This document shows positions 19,527 to 31,653 of a stretch of DNA of 64,000 nt, piece after piece. Every line of letters begins with the position of its first letter. The first letter of the stretch is position 1. Both the position numbers and the translations under genes were made by a program. The notes under the pieces were generated by a model. The model was not told where the DNA came from. It did not search any database and saw only the letters and a program-made list of their open reading frames with translations. The stretch covers positions 4,774,001 to 4,838,000 of the forward strand of contig NZ_CP121666.1 of assembly GCF_029714325.1 (NCBI RefSeq). The letters are read 5' to 3'. This stretch comes from Bradyrhizobium sp. CB1717. GTDB taxonomy: Bacteria > Pseudomonadota > Alphaproteobacteria > Rhizobiales > Xanthobacteraceae.

Positions 19527-19782
19527 ATGCTCGATCCCGGGCGGTTTCTGGTGTCGTGCTCGCAATGCGAGGCCTGGCCCATGGCCGCCAATGTGAAACG
19601 TTCGAGCTGGTCGGCGTCCGTCCCCGCATGAGGTCCGCTTCGTGTGCCCGCGCTGCCGCCGCGAGGAGACCGCGATCGTCTCCGCCTCGGGCGAGTTGAC
19701 GCCGATCCGGCGCGTCGACGTCCCGCCGCGCGACGTTGCCGTGGCCTGGGCTCTGGCGCAGCGCCCGAGAGGCCGGACGTAG
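19527..19782 (+). pseudogene. possible broken zinc-ribbon gene (two frameshifts)
   Basis: Three short stretches in different frames read as parts of one small protein: MLDPGRFLVSCSQCEAWPMA (from 19527), then CETFELVGVRP, then HEVRFVCPRCRREETAIVSA through to a TAG at 19782. Together they would give a C-x2-C...C-x2-C zinc ribbon. No single frame spans the whole region. This fits a decayed gene of about 80 codons, or sequencing errors. A chance arrangement in high-GC sequence cannot be excluded. Confidence 0.35.
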
Positions 19783-19873
19783 ACGACCGGCACATCGCTC
19801 GGCTCTGTTTTGGAACCCGCCCGGTCACCGAAGCGTTTCCGCCTCCGATATCAACGCGACTGAGGCCGTGCGA

Positions 19874-20095
19874 ATGATCAGCGAGCATTTCGACACCCGC
19901 ACCCGCATCAACATGAAGCTGGCCCTGGACCGGGTCTGCCGCAATCGCCCCGACGGCGAGGACCACGGCTTCCGCAGATCGGTCGCCGAAAACATCATCC
20001 GCTCTGCGCTGGCAGGGCGGACCGGCATCGGCCAGCTCGTCGACGCCGGCGAGCGGGCGATGATCAGGACGCCTGCGGAGAAAGAGCCCGCCTAG
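19874..20095 (+). CDS. small conserved-looking hypothetical protein (73 residues)
   Basis: ATG 19874 opens MISEHFDTRTRINMKLALDR and runs to a TAG at 20095; an in-frame GTG two codons upstream is an alternative start. The protein is soluble, helical and charged, with the patterns LDRVCRNRPDGEDHGFRR and VAENIIRSALAGRTGIGQLV. It looks like one of the short basic/acidic helical proteins common in Bradyrhizobium genomes. No domain or role is known to me. It is flanked by the possible broken zinc-ribbon gene and a membrane-protein gene. Confidence 0.6.
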   Translation: MISEHFDTRTRINMKLALDRVCRNRPDGEDHGFRRSVAENIIRSALAGRTGIGQLVDAGERAMIRTPAEKEPA

Positions 20096-20171
20096 CCCGG
20101 TCGGTCCGCTTCTCGCGTGCATGTCATGTCGACCCCCTCGGCGCATGTGCTAGGATCGCCAACGGAGATCC

Positions 20172-20753
20172 ATGATGCCTGCCGAGATGCTTTCGCCCGA
20201 CGTTGATCGTTTCCGCCTTCACCCGGTCGCGCCGCGCCTTGCGCCGACGTTCTGCCTTGCGCTGCTGACCGCGTCATGCGCGCTGGCAAGCTTCGCGCTC
20301 GCTTGCGCAACACCGTTTGCCGCGTTCGCCGTCGTGGCGGCCGCGATGTTGCCGCTGCGGCCGGCGCTGCTCGTCGTCACCGGCGCATGGCTGGTGAATC
20401 AGGGTATCGGCTTCGGACTGCTGCACTATCCGGTCGATGGCAGCACGCTCGCCTGGGGTTTTGTGATCGGTGCCGCTGCGCTGGTCGCGACCGCGGTCTC
20501 ATCCGCGGTGCTCGGCGCGCTGCCGCAGGGGCGCACGCCGCTGATGCTGGCGAGCACGCTTGCCGTCGCCTATGCGATCTATGAGCTCGTGCTGTTCGCC
20601 GCGACGCCGTTGCTTGGCGGAGAGGGCGCCTTCACCGCCGCCATCGTGACGCGGCTCGGACTCCTCAGCGCCGTCTGGCTCGCCGGCCTCGTCGCTGTCT
20701 GCGAGATCGTGCGTCTGGTCGCGCCGTCCAGGCGTAAGGCGATGTCGGCCTGA
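20172..20753 (+). CDS. integral membrane protein of unknown function (about six helices)
   Basis: This 193-residue protein has about 25 polar residues at the N-terminus, then several hydrophobic helices at about 27-50, 55-75, 90-112, 120-145 and 155-180, and a basic tail (RRKAM). There are few charged residues inside the membrane part, apart from GQGIGF/HYPVDG-type loops. It is a multi-pass inner-membrane protein, but I do not recognise a family; a small transporter accessory subunit is possible. GGAGATCC precedes the start. It stands alone at the left edge of a long gene-poor region. Confidence 0.7.
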   Translation: MMPAEMLSPDVDRFRLHPVAPRLAPTFCLALLTASCALASFALACATPFAAFAVVAAAMLPLRPALLVVTGAWLVNQGIGFGLLHYPVDGSTLAWGFVIGAAALVATAVSSAVLGALPQGRTPLMLASTLAVAYAIYELVLFAATPLLGGEGAFTAAIVTRLGLLSAVWLAGLVAVCEIVRLVAPSRRKAMSA

Positions 20754-20763
20754 GCCGCCACCT

Positions 20764-20887
20764 TAGCCCGGGTGAGCGCAGCGATACCCGGGAAATCACT
20801 CGCAAAGATCCCGGATGTCGCGGCGCCTGTTCATCGGGCGGCGCTTCGCGCCGACCCGTTGACTCATCTGGGATACGGGACCGGGCT
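20764..20887. repeat. degenerate palindromic repeat, TAGCCCGGGTGAGCGCAGCG type
   Basis: The left part, 20764-20792, resembles the arm of the repeat at 40577-40662 (TAGCCCGG...GAGCGCAGCGA...CCGGG). The right part near 20865-20885 (ATCTGGGATACGGGACCGGGCT) is a weaker, diverged counterpart. It looks like a decayed member of that repeat family downstream of the membrane-protein gene. Confidence 0.5.
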
Positions 20888-21098
20888 GTGTCGCCCGGCT
20901 GTCAATCCGCCTGCGCAAAAACATTCCGCTTTACCGAAATTCGGATTTATCGTATGTATCGCCCATCCCGGCTCATCCTTGAGGGGCGATCATGTGGTCG
21001 TCATTTTCGCGAGCCGGGTTTGCGGTGGACGCGGCAGCGTCGGGCGCGAAAGGTGCGGGCAGGGAGGGTAGTCCCCGGTGAGCTCGCGGCCGCGTGCG

Positions 21099-21465
21099 GA
21101 CGAACGGCGCTGACAGGTTCGTCTCGTCTGTAAGTTTCCGGCTCTGTCGACGGAGCTGGGAATACTGCGGCGAAATGGCGGGCCGTGCGTACGGCAAAAC
21201 CGTGTGGTCCTGGCCGTCGTTGCTACGGTCAAGCTCTTGCGGATGCGGTGATCGCGTCAACCGGCGCGGTGCCGGTGAATTCCGTGAGCGTGAGGGAGGC
21301 CAGAAGGAATTCGGCTCCCGGGAGAGCGCGGCATAAGCCGTCCGACCATCGCGCAGGGAAGGCCGAGTGATTGGCTCCACCTGTATGCTGCTGTGCGGTT
21401 CTTTTGCGCTACCTTTTCGCGCAGCGGACCGCGGGTGCCAGCTGGGCACCCGGCCTTCCCTGCGC
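21099..21465. other. possible structured non-coding element with nested hairpins
   Basis: This stretch has no credible gene but strong secondary-structure potential. GACGAAC (21099-21105) pairs with GTTCGTC (21117-21123). A 19-base arm at 21351-21369 (GCGCAGGGAAGGCC...) pairs at 18 of 19 positions with 21447-21465, enclosing about 77 bases. Inside its right end GGGTGCC/GGCACCC forms an alternative hairpin that shares bases with the long stem. Competing stems are typical of structured RNA or of an ancient repeat. I recall similar sequence in other Bradyrhizobium genomes but cannot verify it. Confidence 0.45.
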
Positions 21466-21584
21466 CCTCTTGGCTATGAGGGTGGAGAGATCAAGCAAAG
21501 CTCGGGCGAAATCAGCCGCGAGGGTGCGAAGGCGTGTCTGAAAGTCGAGGTGCAGTTGAAGCATGGTGATGCTGCCTCTTGCTC

Positions 21585-21664
21585 CGTCATTGCGAGCGCA
21601 GCGAAGCAATCCAGAGTCTTTCCGCGGATGGATTCTGGATTGCTTCGCTGCGCTCGCAATGACG
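21585..21664. repeat. 80-bp palindromic intergenic repeat, copy 2
   Basis: The arms at 21585-21615 and 21634-21664 are perfectly complementary over 31 bases, around an 18-base spacer. Total length and arm sequence match the copy at 6658-6737, with the spacer diverged. Conservation of the arms and of the length but not of the spacer indicates selection or recent spread of the palindrome as a unit. Confidence 0.9.
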
Positions 21665-21701
21665 ATGGGGAGAGAGCATGCGATACACTCAGGCATCGCA
21701 G

Positions 21702-21788
21702 GCTGGGCAAAGCGAAGCGTGCCCACCACAATGCGCACCCCGACCGAAATGGTGAGGCACGGCGCTTTGCGCCTTTGCCCACCCTACG
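21702..21788. repeat. GGGCAAAGCG...GCGTGCCCACC repeat, full-length copy
   Basis: The left part reads GCTGGGCAAAGCGAAGCGTG followed by CCCACCA; the right part reads GCGCCTTTGCCCACCCTACG, complementary to the left edge. A half-copy (GTAGGGTGGGCAAAGCGCAG continuing GTGCCCACCA) is at 24750-24780. It is a second family of short intergenic palindromes. Confidence 0.75.
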
Positions 21789-22198
21789 GCACTCTGCATC
21801 TCGGCCGTGCATCCTTTGAGGCTCCCCGTGGGACTCCCAATTTGGGGACGCGACTCAGTTGATACGTGCTCCGTCTCTGAAGCCAAACTGAGTGCGCTTT
21901 ACTTGCTACAAAACTTAAAGTTGTTGATTGTCATCTTCGCGGCGGTATCCAAGTAGCCATCTCCGTGTCTTCCCGGTCACGATTGTGCTGTCTACGCAAC
22001 ACCCATTCCGGATTAAGCCCTCATCGCCGGCCGTTCGCATCACCGCCGCTTTTTGGCCACACCCGAACATGAATAAAATCGCTCTAAGTTTTTCAGCGGG
22101 AGCGGCGGTCCGCGAAGGCGACGGGAAATCCCAAGGTCGATTCAAATCTTGGCTCTGATTTTTCGGGTCTGAAAGGGTTGACCGGGGAAACTGGTTGT
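21789..22198. other. 410-base region upstream of ilvD without a visible gene
   Basis: I find no supported gene here; the open frames on both strands lack ribosome sites and family features. Around 21898-21935 the sequence is locally AT-richer (ACTTGCTACAAAACTTAAAG), which would suit a promoter region for ilvD. No leader peptide rich in branched-chain residues is seen. Confidence 0.5.
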
Positions 22199-23923
22199 AT
22201 GGACGCGAAGTCTAACATCAAGCAGAGGCTGCCGAGCCGTCACGTGACGGAAGGCCCTGCGCGCGCGCCGCACCGGTCCTACTTCTACGCCATGGGTCTG
22301 ACCACCGACCAGATCCACCAGCCCTTCGTCGGCGTCGCCTCGTGCTGGAATGAGGCCGCCCCCTGCAACATCGCCTTGATGCGCCAGGCGCAGGCGGTGA
22401 AGAAGGGCGTCGCGTCCGCCGGCGGCACGCCACGCGAGTTCTGCACCATCACCGTGACCGACGGCATCGCCATGGGCCATGACGGCATGCGCTCGTCGCT
22501 GCCGTCGCGCGAATGCATCGCCGATTCCGTCGAGCTGACTGTGCGCGGCCACGCTTACGACGCGCTGGTGGGCCTTGCCGGCTGCGACAAGTCGCTGCCC
22601 GGCATGATGATGGCGATGGTTCGTCTCAACGTGCCCTCGATCTTCATCTACGGCGGCTCGATCCTGCCCGGCAATTTCCGGGGACAGCAGGTGACCGTAC
22701 AGGACATGTTCGAGGCCGTTGGCAAGCACTCGGTCGGTGCCATGTCGGACGAGGACCTCGACGAGATCGAGCGCGTGGCGTGCCCCTCGGCGGGCGCCTG
22801 CGGTGCGCAGTTCACCGCCAACACGATGGCAACGGTTTCGGAAGCGATCGGCCTTGCGCTGCCGTACTCGGCCGGGGCTCCGGCGCCGTACGAAATCCGC
22901 GACGCCTTCTGCATGACTGCGGGCGAGAAGGTCATGGACCTGATCGCCGAGAACCTCCGGCCGCGCGACATCGTCACCCGTAAGGCCTTGGAAAACGCGG
23001 CGGCCGTCGTCGCTGCCTCTGGCGGCTCGACCAATGCTGCGCTGCACCTACCGGCCATCGCCCATGAGGCGGGCATTAAGTTTGATTTATTCGACGTCGC
23101 CGAAATCTTCAAAAAGACACCTTATGTCGCGGATTTGAAGCCGGGCGGCCGTTATGTCGCCAAAGACATGTTTGAAGTAGGTGGCATACCGCTTCTGATG
23201 AAGACGCTGCTCGACAACGGATTTCTCCACGGCGACTGCATTACGGTCACCGGTCGAACGATCGCCGAAAACCTCAAAAGCGTGAAATGGAATCCGCACC
23301 AGGACGTGGTGCACCCGGCAGACAAACCCATCACCGTCACGGGCGGTGTGGTCGGTCTGAAGGGCAATTTGGCGCCAGAAGGTGCGATCGTGAAAGTCGC
23401 GGGAATGTCCAACCTCAAGTTTACCGGTCCGGCCAGGTGCTTTGACCGGGAGGAGGACGCGTTCGAGGCTGTTCAGAACCGCACCTACAAGGAAGGCGAA
23501 GTCATCGTCATCCGCTACGAGGGCCCCAAGGGCGGCCCCGGCATGCGGGAAATGCTCCAGACCACCGCGGCGCTGACCGGGCAGGGTATGGGCGGCAAGA
23601 TCGCGCTCATCACCGATGGCCGCTTCTCCGGCGCCACCCGCGGCTTCTGCATCGGCCATGTCGGGCCTGAGGCTGCCATCGGCGGTCCGATCGCGCTGCT
23701 CGAGGACGGCGACATCATCGAGATCGACGCGGACGCCGGTACCCTTAACGTAAAATTGAGCGACCAGGAGCTCACCCAGCGCAAAACCAAATGGAGCGCT
23801 CGCGCGACTAACCACACGTCGGGTGCGCTCTGGAAATATGCTCAGCAGGTTGGACCAGCGGTCGGGGGGGCTGTGACCCATCCGGGCGGCGCGCACGAGA
23901 AACAGTGCTATGCGGACATCTAG
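22199..23923 (+). CDS. ilvD: dihydroxy-acid dehydratase
   Basis: This 574-residue iron-sulfur enzyme dehydrates dihydroxyisovalerate and dihydroxymethylvalerate in valine and isoleucine synthesis. Family signatures are [10 protein letters not shown] and [16 protein letters not shown], which carry cluster cysteines, plus the C-terminal [16 protein letters not shown]. Length is normal. ATG 22199 has CGGGGAAA at a good distance; a TTG seven codons upstream is possible. The 3-prime end overlaps the next gene by 14 bases, which is unusual for an amino-acid gene followed by an envelope-signalling gene. Confidence 0.97.
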   Translation: MDAKSNIKQRLPSRHVTEGPARAPHRSYFYAMGLTTDQIHQPFVGVASCWNEAAPCNIALMRQAQAVKKGVASAGGTPREFCTITVTDGIAMGHDGMRSSLPSRECIADSVELTVRGHAYDALVGLAGCDKSLPGMMMAMVRLNVPSIFIYGGSILPGNFRGQQVTVQDMFEAVGKHSVGAMSDEDLDEIERVACPSAGACGAQFTANTMATVSEAIGLALPYSAGAPAPYEIRDAFCMTAGEKVMDLIAENLRPRDIVTRKALENAAAVVAASGGSTNAALHLPAIAHEAGIKFDLFDVAEIFKKTPYVADLKPGGRYVAKDMFEVGGIPLLMKTLLDNGFLHGDCITVTGRTIAENLKSVKWNPHQDVVHPADKPITVTGGVVGLKGNLAPEGAIVKVAGMSNLKFTGPARCFDREEDAFEAVQNRTYKEGEVIVIRYEGPKGGPGMREMLQTTAALTGQGMGGKIALITDGRFSGATRGFCIGHVGPEAAIGGPIALLEDGDIIEIDADAGTLNVKLSDQELTQRKTKWSARATNHTSGALWKYAQQVGPAVGGAVTHPGGAHEKQCYADI

Positions 23924-24731
23924 GCGTGCCATAGTTGCGTTTGTGTTGGGAGCCAGTGCGCTGGTCGCGCCTGCGCTCGCCTTCGACGGCGCGCCAGTCA
24001 ATCAGAAGGACGCGACCATCCCCGTCGTGACCACGCTGCCGGGCGCCGCTGGCGCGGTGCGCGGCAAGGTGCCGCCGGCGACCCAGGAAACCTCGCTCAG
24101 CGCCCTGCAATATGCCGCCGAGGGCGGTCATCCCATCGCGCAGTGGAAGCTCGGCCGCATGTATGCCAATGGCGACGGCGTCGCCCAGGACGACATGCGG
24201 GCGTTCGAATATTTCAGCCGGATCGCCAATGCGCACGCCGAGGACAGCCCGTCGGCGCCGCAGGCGCAGGTCGTGGCCAATGCCTTCGTCGCGCTTGGCC
24301 GCTATTATCTCGCCGGCATCCCGAACTCGAAGATCAAGGCCGACCCGGACCGGGCGCGGGAGATGTTCTCCTACGCCGCGTCGTATTTCGGCAATGCGGA
24401 CGCGCAGTACGATCTCGCCCGCCTGTACCTGAAGACGCCCGACGCCTCGCGCGAGGACTTCCGCTATGGCGCCCGCTGGCTCGGCTTGGCCGCCCAGAAG
24501 GGCCAGCATGAGGCGCAGGCCCTGCTTGGCCAGATGCTGTTCAACGGCGACCGTCTGCCGCGGCAGGCCGCGCGCGGCCTGATGTGGCTGACCCTGGCGC
24601 GCGACAGCGCCGGCGCCGAAGAGACCTGGATCAAGGAAAGCTACAACCGCGCCTTCGCCAAGGCCTCCGACGACGACCGCGCCATGTGCCTGCAAATGCT
24701 GGAACAATGGGTGCAGGGCCGCCGGGAGTAG
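23910..24731 (+). CDS. exoR: ExoR-like Sel1-repeat protein (exported)
   Basis: This 273-residue protein has a signal peptide (about 1-24, ending ALA-FDG) and then Sel1/TPR-like repeats, with [15 protein letters not shown] and [14 protein letters not shown] as clear units. The order of repeats, the [14 protein letters not shown] segment and the late [14 protein letters not shown] agree well with rhizobial ExoR, the periplasmic inhibitor of the ExoS/ChvG sensor kinase that controls exopolysaccharide and motility. No exoS or chvI gene is in the window. The start lies inside the end of ilvD (14-base overlap). A generic Sel1 protein is the alternative. Confidence 0.75.
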   Translation: MRTSRRAIVAFVLGASALVAPALAFDGAPVNQKDATIPVVTTLPGAAGAVRGKVPPATQETSLSALQYAAEGGHPIAQWKLGRMYANGDGVAQDDMRAFEYFSRIANAHAEDSPSAPQAQVVANAFVALGRYYLAGIPNSKIKADPDRAREMFSYAASYFGNADAQYDLARLYLKTPDASREDFRYGARWLGLAAQKGQHEAQALLGQMLFNGDRLPRQAARGLMWLTLARDSAGAEETWIKESYNRAFAKASDDDRAMCLQMLEQWVQGRRE

Positions 24732-24749
24732 AGCGGCAGACTCGGTGCC

Positions 24750-24780
24750 GTAGGGTGGGCAAAGCGCAGCGTGCCCACCA
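24750..24780. repeat. half-copy of the GGGCAAAGCG...GTGCCCACC repeat
   Basis: GTAGGGTGGGCAAAGCGCAG continuing GTGCCCACCA matches one side of the repeat at 21702-21788. It lies between the converging exoR-like and exonuclease genes and could form a hairpin (GGTGGGCA with TGCCCACC) that stops transcription from either side. Confidence 0.7.
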
Positions 24781-24792
24781 ACTCAGCGTACG

Positions 24793-25590
24793 CTAAGCCG
24801 CCTCCAGATCCAGATCCGCCCACACCGGCACGTGATCCGACGGCTTCTCCCAGCCGCGCACATAGCTGTCGATCCCGACATTGGCGAGCTTGTCGCTGGC
24901 CTGTGGCGACAGCAGCAGATGATCGATCCGCAGCCCCTGGTTCTTCTGCCAGGCGCCGGCCTGGTAGTCCCAGAAGGTGTAGAGGCCCGGCTCGTCGGTT
25001 ACCGCGCGCAAGGCGTCGGTCAGGCCGAGGCCGAGCAGGGACTGGAAGCTCTCGCGCGTCTCGGCCTTGAACAGGGCGTCCTCGGTCCAGGCGGCGGGAT
25101 TGGAGACGTCGCGGGCATGCGGGATGACGTTGAAGTCGCCTGCGAGGATCAGCGGCTCCTCGGTCTTGAGGCGCTCCTTCGAATACTCAAAAAGCCGGGA
25201 CATCCATTTGAGCTTGTAGGGATATTTGTCGGTCCCGACCGGATTGCCATTGGGCAGATAGAGGCAGGCGATCCGCATCACGCCGGACTTGAGCGTCACC
25301 ACGCCTTCGAGGAAGCGGGCATGGGAGTCCTCATCGTCGCCGGCGAGCCCCGACTTGGTCTCGTCGAACCGCAGCTTCGAGAGCAGGGCGACGCCGTTGA
25401 ACGTCTTCTGCCCGTGCGTGACGACGTTGTAGCCGAGCGCCTCGATCTCCAGCCGCGGGAAGGCCTCGTCGACACACTTGATCTCCTGGAGGCAGACGAT
25501 GTCCGGCTGGCACTCCCTCAGCCAGGTCAGCAGCAGATCGATCCGCTGCCGGACCGAGTTCACGTTCCAGGTGGCAACTCTGATGGGCAT
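24793..25590 (-). CDS. xthA: exodeoxyribonuclease III (AP endonuclease)
   Basis: This 265-residue protein is of the Mg-dependent exonuclease III family, which cuts at abasic sites and trims 3-prime blocks. Motifs: ATWNVNSVRQR at the start, LQEIK with the metal-binding Glu, GDFNV with the catalytic Asp-Asn pair, GLRIDHLL, and the closing SDHVPVW. ATG 25590 precedes the family N-terminus PIRVATWN; a further in-frame ATG upstream would add 15 unrelated residues. It converges on the ExoR-like gene and is divergent from the hybrid kinase. Confidence 0.95.
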   Translation of the reverse strand: MPIRVATWNVNSVRQRIDLLLTWLRECQPDIVCLQEIKCVDEAFPRLEIEALGYNVVTHGQKTFNGVALLSKLRFDETKSGLAGDDEDSHARFLEGVVTLKSGVMRIACLYLPNGNPVGTDKYPYKLKWMSRLFEYSKERLKTEEPLILAGDFNVIPHARDVSNPAAWTEDALFKAETRESFQSLLGLGLTDALRAVTDEPGLYTFWDYQAGAWQKNQGLRIDHLLLSPQASDKLANVGIDSYVRGWEKPSDHVPVWADLDLEAA

Positions 25591-25725
25591 TGGGGAAGGG
25601 CTCCAGGCAGGGGCCATGGTTAGAACAAAATGCAAACCTGCCCGTCAAGGACGCCGCAAAATCTCCCACAAAATTAACCCGGCTTAAGCGGGCCGCAGGC
25701 CATTGATACGGAAAAGGTTCCGCGG

Positions 25726-28056
<2,331 letters not shown>

Positions 28057-28065
28057 CCGGCCAGA

Positions 28066-28395
28066 TCAGATCGAGAAGCTGGTGCCGCAGCCGCAGGACG
28101 CCGTCGCGTTGGGATTGTTGACGCGGAACGAGGCGCCGATCAGATCGTCCACGAAATCGACCTGCGAGCCCGCCAGGAACGGCTGGGAGGCGGAATCGAC
28201 CAGCACCACCGCGTTGTCCTGCTCGATCACGAGATCGTCGTCAGTGCGCGCACGGTCGATGTCGAACTTGTACTGGAAGCCGGAGCAGCCGCCGCCCTCG
28301 ACCGAGATGCGCAGCATCGCGCCAGAGCCTTCGCCCTTGAGGATCTCCCCAATCCGGCGTGCGGCCCGGTCACTGATGGTCACGGCAGTGGTCAT
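28066..28395 (-). CDS. erpA: iron-sulfur cluster insertion protein ErpA
   Basis: This 109-residue A-type carrier delivers Fe-S clusters to target enzymes. The three ligand cysteines are C37 in GGGCSGFQ and C101/C103 in SCGCGTSF. Length and the ending match ErpA/IscA. ATG 28395 was chosen because family members start MTxxVxISD; in-frame ATGs upstream would add a tail without similarity. It is divergent from dgt, and the shared 109-base gap must hold both promoters. Fe-S clients in this window include IlvD. Confidence 0.93.
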   Translation of the reverse strand: MTTAVTISDRAARRIGEILKGEGSGAMLRISVEGGGCSGFQYKFDIDRARTDDDLVIEQDNAVVLVDSASQPFLAGSQVDFVDDLIGASFRVNNPNATASCGCGTSFSI

Positions 28396-28504
28396 TGCTG
28401 GTCTCCGATAGTCCCGCGTCATATCCAATTCATTTGGTATCCCGCGCCTGACATAGTTAAGTGCCACCATACGCAGAATCAAATGGATAGGGACTAAATT
28501 CGCC

Positions 28505-29713
28505 GTGTCCGTCGGAATGGCAGCCCCCCGCGCGCCCTATGCCTGCGACCCCGATCGCAGCCGCGGCCGGCTGGTCGCCGAGCCCCCGAGCCGGACCCGC
28601 AGCCCGTTCCGGCGGGATTGCGACCGGGTGATCCACTCCACCGCGTTCCGCCGCCTGAAGTACAAGACCCAGGTGTTCGTGTTCCACGAGGGCGACCACT
28701 ACCGCACCCGGCTGACCCATTCGCTCGAGGTTGCCCAGATCGCCCGCGCGCTGGCCCGGCAGCTCGGGCTGGACGAGGACCTCACCGAGACCCTGGCGCT
28801 CGCCCACGATCTCGGTCATCCGCCCTTTGGCCACGCTGGCGAGCGGGCGCTCGACGCCTGTCTGAAGGAGTTCGGCGGCTTCGATCACAACGCGCAGACG
28901 CTTCGCGTCGTCGGTTCGCTGGAGCATCGCTATCCCGAGTTCGACGGGCTCAATCTGACCTGGGAGTCGCTGGAGGGCATCGTCAAGCACAACGGCCCGC
29001 TGACCGATCGCAGCGGCGCGCCGGTCGGGCGCTATCGCGAGCATGGCGTTCCCGTGGGCATTGCCGACTACATCAAGGTCTACGATCTCGAACTGTCGAG
29101 CTTCGCCTCGCTCGAAGCCCAGGTCGCCGCGATCGCCGACGACATCGCCTATGACGCCCACGACATCGACGACGGCCTGCGCGCCGGCCTGTTCCATCTC
29201 GATGATCTCAAGGTGATGCCGCTCACCGCTGAGATCATCGCCGAAACGTCGGCGCATTATCCCGATCTCGAAGACGTCAGGCGCGGTGCCGAGCTGGTGC
29301 GCGAGCTGATTTCGCACCTGATCGGCGCGGTGTTTGCGGAGGCGCAGAAGAACCTCGCCGCGGTGAAGCCGCAGTCGGCCCAGGACGTGCGCCAGCAGAG
29401 CCGGGCGCTGATCGCCTTTCCCGCGGAGGTCGCCGAGGAGGAGGCCGCCATCAAGGGCTTCCTGTATCAGCACATGTACCGTCACAAGCGGGTGATGCGG
29501 GTGATGGGGGAGGCCGAGCAGATCCTGTTCGACCTGTTCGCGAAATACCTGAAATCCCCGGCCGAGCTGCCGCCGGAATGGCTGGTCGGGGCGGAGGCGG
29601 ATGACGAGGGCGACCGGGCCCGCCGGATCGGCAATTTCATTGCCGGAATGACCGACCGTTTCGCCCTGACCGAGCACCAGCGGCTTTTTGACTCGACCCC
29701 GGATTTGCGTTAG
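28505..29713 (+). CDS. dgt: deoxyguanosinetriphosphate triphosphohydrolase-like HD protein
   Basis: This 402-residue protein has an HD metal-binding core. Residues [18 protein letters not shown] give the first His, and [16 protein letters not shown] gives the HD pair. It is the dGTPase-like class, which removes triphosphate from deoxynucleotides, and the length is the usual one for proteobacterial type-2 dGTPase-like proteins. GTG 28505 lacks a clear ribosome site; an ATG at 28517 five codons in is an alternative. It lies 9 bases before argS, an order common in alphaproteobacteria. Confidence 0.92.
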   Translation: MSVGMAAPRAPYACDPDRSRGRLVAEPPSRTRSPFRRDCDRVIHSTAFRRLKYKTQVFVFHEGDHYRTRLTHSLEVAQIARALARQLGLDEDLTETLALAHDLGHPPFGHAGERALDACLKEFGGFDHNAQTLRVVGSLEHRYPEFDGLNLTWESLEGIVKHNGPLTDRSGAPVGRYREHGVPVGIADYIKVYDLELSSFASLEAQVAAIADDIAYDAHDIDDGLRAGLFHLDDLKVMPLTAEIIAETSAHYPDLEDVRRGAELVRELISHLIGAVFAEAQKNLAAVKPQSAQDVRQQSRALIAFPAEVAEEEAAIKGFLYQHMYRHKRVMRVMGEAEQILFDLFAKYLKSPAELPPEWLVGAEADDEGDRARRIGNFIAGMTDRFALTEHQRLFDSTPDLR

Positions 29714-29722
29714 GCGGCGGCC

Positions 29723-31513
29723 ATGCCCCAGACATCCTCATCCCTGCATTTGTTCGCCGACGTGCTCGCACGCGTGCACGTCGCCTGCCGCGCGCTTGCG
29801 GCGGATTCCGGCTGGCCCGAGGGCATCGATTTCTCCCGCGTGGTGGTCGAGCCGCCGCGCGACGCCTCCCATGGCGACATGGCGACCAACGCCGCGATGG
29901 TGCTTGCGAAAGAGGCAAAGGCGAAGCCCCGCGATCTCGCCGAGCAGATCGCCGAGCGGCTGCGTGCCGACGCGCTGATAGCCAAGGTCGATGTCGCAGG
30001 TCCCGGCTTCATCAATCTGACGCTGAAGCCGGCCGCCTGGGCCGAGGCGCTGCGCACCGTGCTGCGTGAGGGTGCCGATTACGGCCGCGTCCGCGGCGGC
30101 TCCAAGGTCAATGTCGAATACGTGTCGGCCAATCCGACCGGGCCGATGCATGTCGGCCATTGCCGCGGCGCCGTGTTCGGCGACGCGCTGGCGAGCCTGC
30201 TCCAGTTCGCGGGCCACGACGTCTGCCGCGAATATTACATCAACGATGCCGGTGCGCAGGTCGACGTGCTCGCGCGCTCCGCGTTCCTGCGGTATCGCGA
30301 GGCGCTTGGCGAGGATATCGGTGCCATCCCGGAAGGCCTCTATCCCGGCGACTATCTGAAGCCGGTGGGTGCGGCGCTGGCAAACGAGCACGGCGACAAG
30401 CTGCGCGCGATGAGCGAGGCCGAATGGCTGCCGACCGTGCGCGCCAAGGCGATCTCCATGATGATGGACGAGATCAAGGACGATCTCGCCGCGCTCAACA
30501 TCCGTCACGACGTGTTTTTCTCGGAGCGGTCGCTGATCGAGACCGGCAACAACAAGGTTGCCGAGACCATCGATTTCCTGAAGGCCAAGGGCGACATCTA
30601 CGAAGGCCGCCTGCCGCCGCCGAAGGGCGCGCCGGTCGAGGACTGGGAGGATCGCGAGCAGCTGCTGTTCAAAGCCACCGCCTACGGCGACGATGTCGAT
30701 CGCCCGCTGATCAAGTCGGACAATTCCTACACCTATTTCGCCTCCGACATCGCCTACCACAAGAACAAGTTCGACCGCGGTTTTGCGGAGATGATCGACG
30801 TCTGGGGCGCCGATCATGGCGGCTACATCAAGCGCATGCAGGCAGCGGTGAAGGCGACGACCTCGGGCAAGGGCTCGCTCGACGTCAAGATCGTCCAGCT
30901 CGTGAAGCTCTTGCGCAACGGCGAGCCTGTGAAAATGTCGAAGCGGAGCGGGGACTTCGTCACCTTGCGTGAGGTGGTGGATGAAGTCGGCCAGGACGCC
31001 GTCCGCTTCATGATGCTTTACCGGAAGAACGACGCGGTGCTCGACTTCGACCTCGCCAAGGTCATGGAACAGTCGCGAGACAACCCGGTGTTCTATGTCC
31101 AGTACGGCCACGCCCGCGGCCACTCGATCTTCCGCAACGCGCGGGCCGAGGTGTTCCCGGAACTCCCGGAGGACACCGGCAAGCGCATCGCCTGGCTCAG
31201 TGAATCGGCGGTGGAACGGCTGTCGGACCCCGTCGAGCTCGACCTTCTCAAGCGCCTCGCAATTTATCCGCGCATGCTGGAAGCTGCCGCCGCGGCCCAT
31301 GAGCCGCACCGAATTGCCTTCTATCTCTATGACTTAGCGAGCGAATTTCACGCACTTTGGACGAAGGGGCGCGATTTGCCCTATTTACGCTTCATTATCA
31401 ATAATGATGCAGATCTTACAAAGGCGCGATTGGCAATGGTCCAGGGCGTCGTCTCTGTCCTGGCATCGGGCCTCGCCATCCTCGGCGTCCATGCTCCGGA
31501 CGAGATGCGGTAG
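29723..31513 (+). CDS. argS: arginyl-tRNA synthetase
   Basis: This 596-residue class I synthetase charges tRNA-Arg. The HIGH signature is the HVGH in [20 protein letters not shown], and the KMSKS-type loop is VKMSKRSGD. The N-terminal additional domain that recognises the tRNA D-loop is at about 1-100 and the anticodon-binding helical domain at about 480-596. It is 9 bases after dgt, so it is probably co-transcribed with it, and is followed by the SPOR protein gene. Confidence 0.97.
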   Translation: MPQTSSSLHLFADVLARVHVACRALAADSGWPEGIDFSRVVVEPPRDASHGDMATNAAMVLAKEAKAKPRDLAEQIAERLRADALIAKVDVAGPGFINLTLKPAAWAEALRTVLREGADYGRVRGGSKVNVEYVSANPTGPMHVGHCRGAVFGDALASLLQFAGHDVCREYYINDAGAQVDVLARSAFLRYREALGEDIGAIPEGLYPGDYLKPVGAALANEHGDKLRAMSEAEWLPTVRAKAISMMMDEIKDDLAALNIRHDVFFSERSLIETGNNKVAETIDFLKAKGDIYEGRLPPPKGAPVEDWEDREQLLFKATAYGDDVDRPLIKSDNSYTYFASDIAYHKNKFDRGFAEMIDVWGADHGGYIKRMQAAVKATTSGKGSLDVKIVQLVKLLRNGEPVKMSKRSGDFVTLREVVDEVGQDAVRFMMLYRKNDAVLDFDLAKVMEQSRDNPVFYVQYGHARGHSIFRNARAEVFPELPEDTGKRIAWLSESAVERLSDPVELDLLKRLAIYPRMLEAAAAAHEPHRIAFYLYDLASEFHALWTKGRDLPYLRFIINNDADLTKARLAMVQGVVSVLASGLAILGVHAPDEMR

Positions 31514-31653
31514 TTTGGGGCGAACTACTTAATGGGAATTCGGGGGTAACCGGCAGAAGCCGGATCGCTTAGACTTGGTTGAAAGCCTTGTGGGTCGAAA
31601 GCCGTGCCTTGGTCGAGGGGCGCGCGGTTTTCCCGAAGGGACGCATCATCACG

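Noticed and set aside
20891..21870. Several short frames on both strands in the gene-poor region
   Set aside because: They are short, overlap the palindromic repeats and the structured element, and translate the repeat arms (for example SLRAQRSNPES); none has a consistent start signal.
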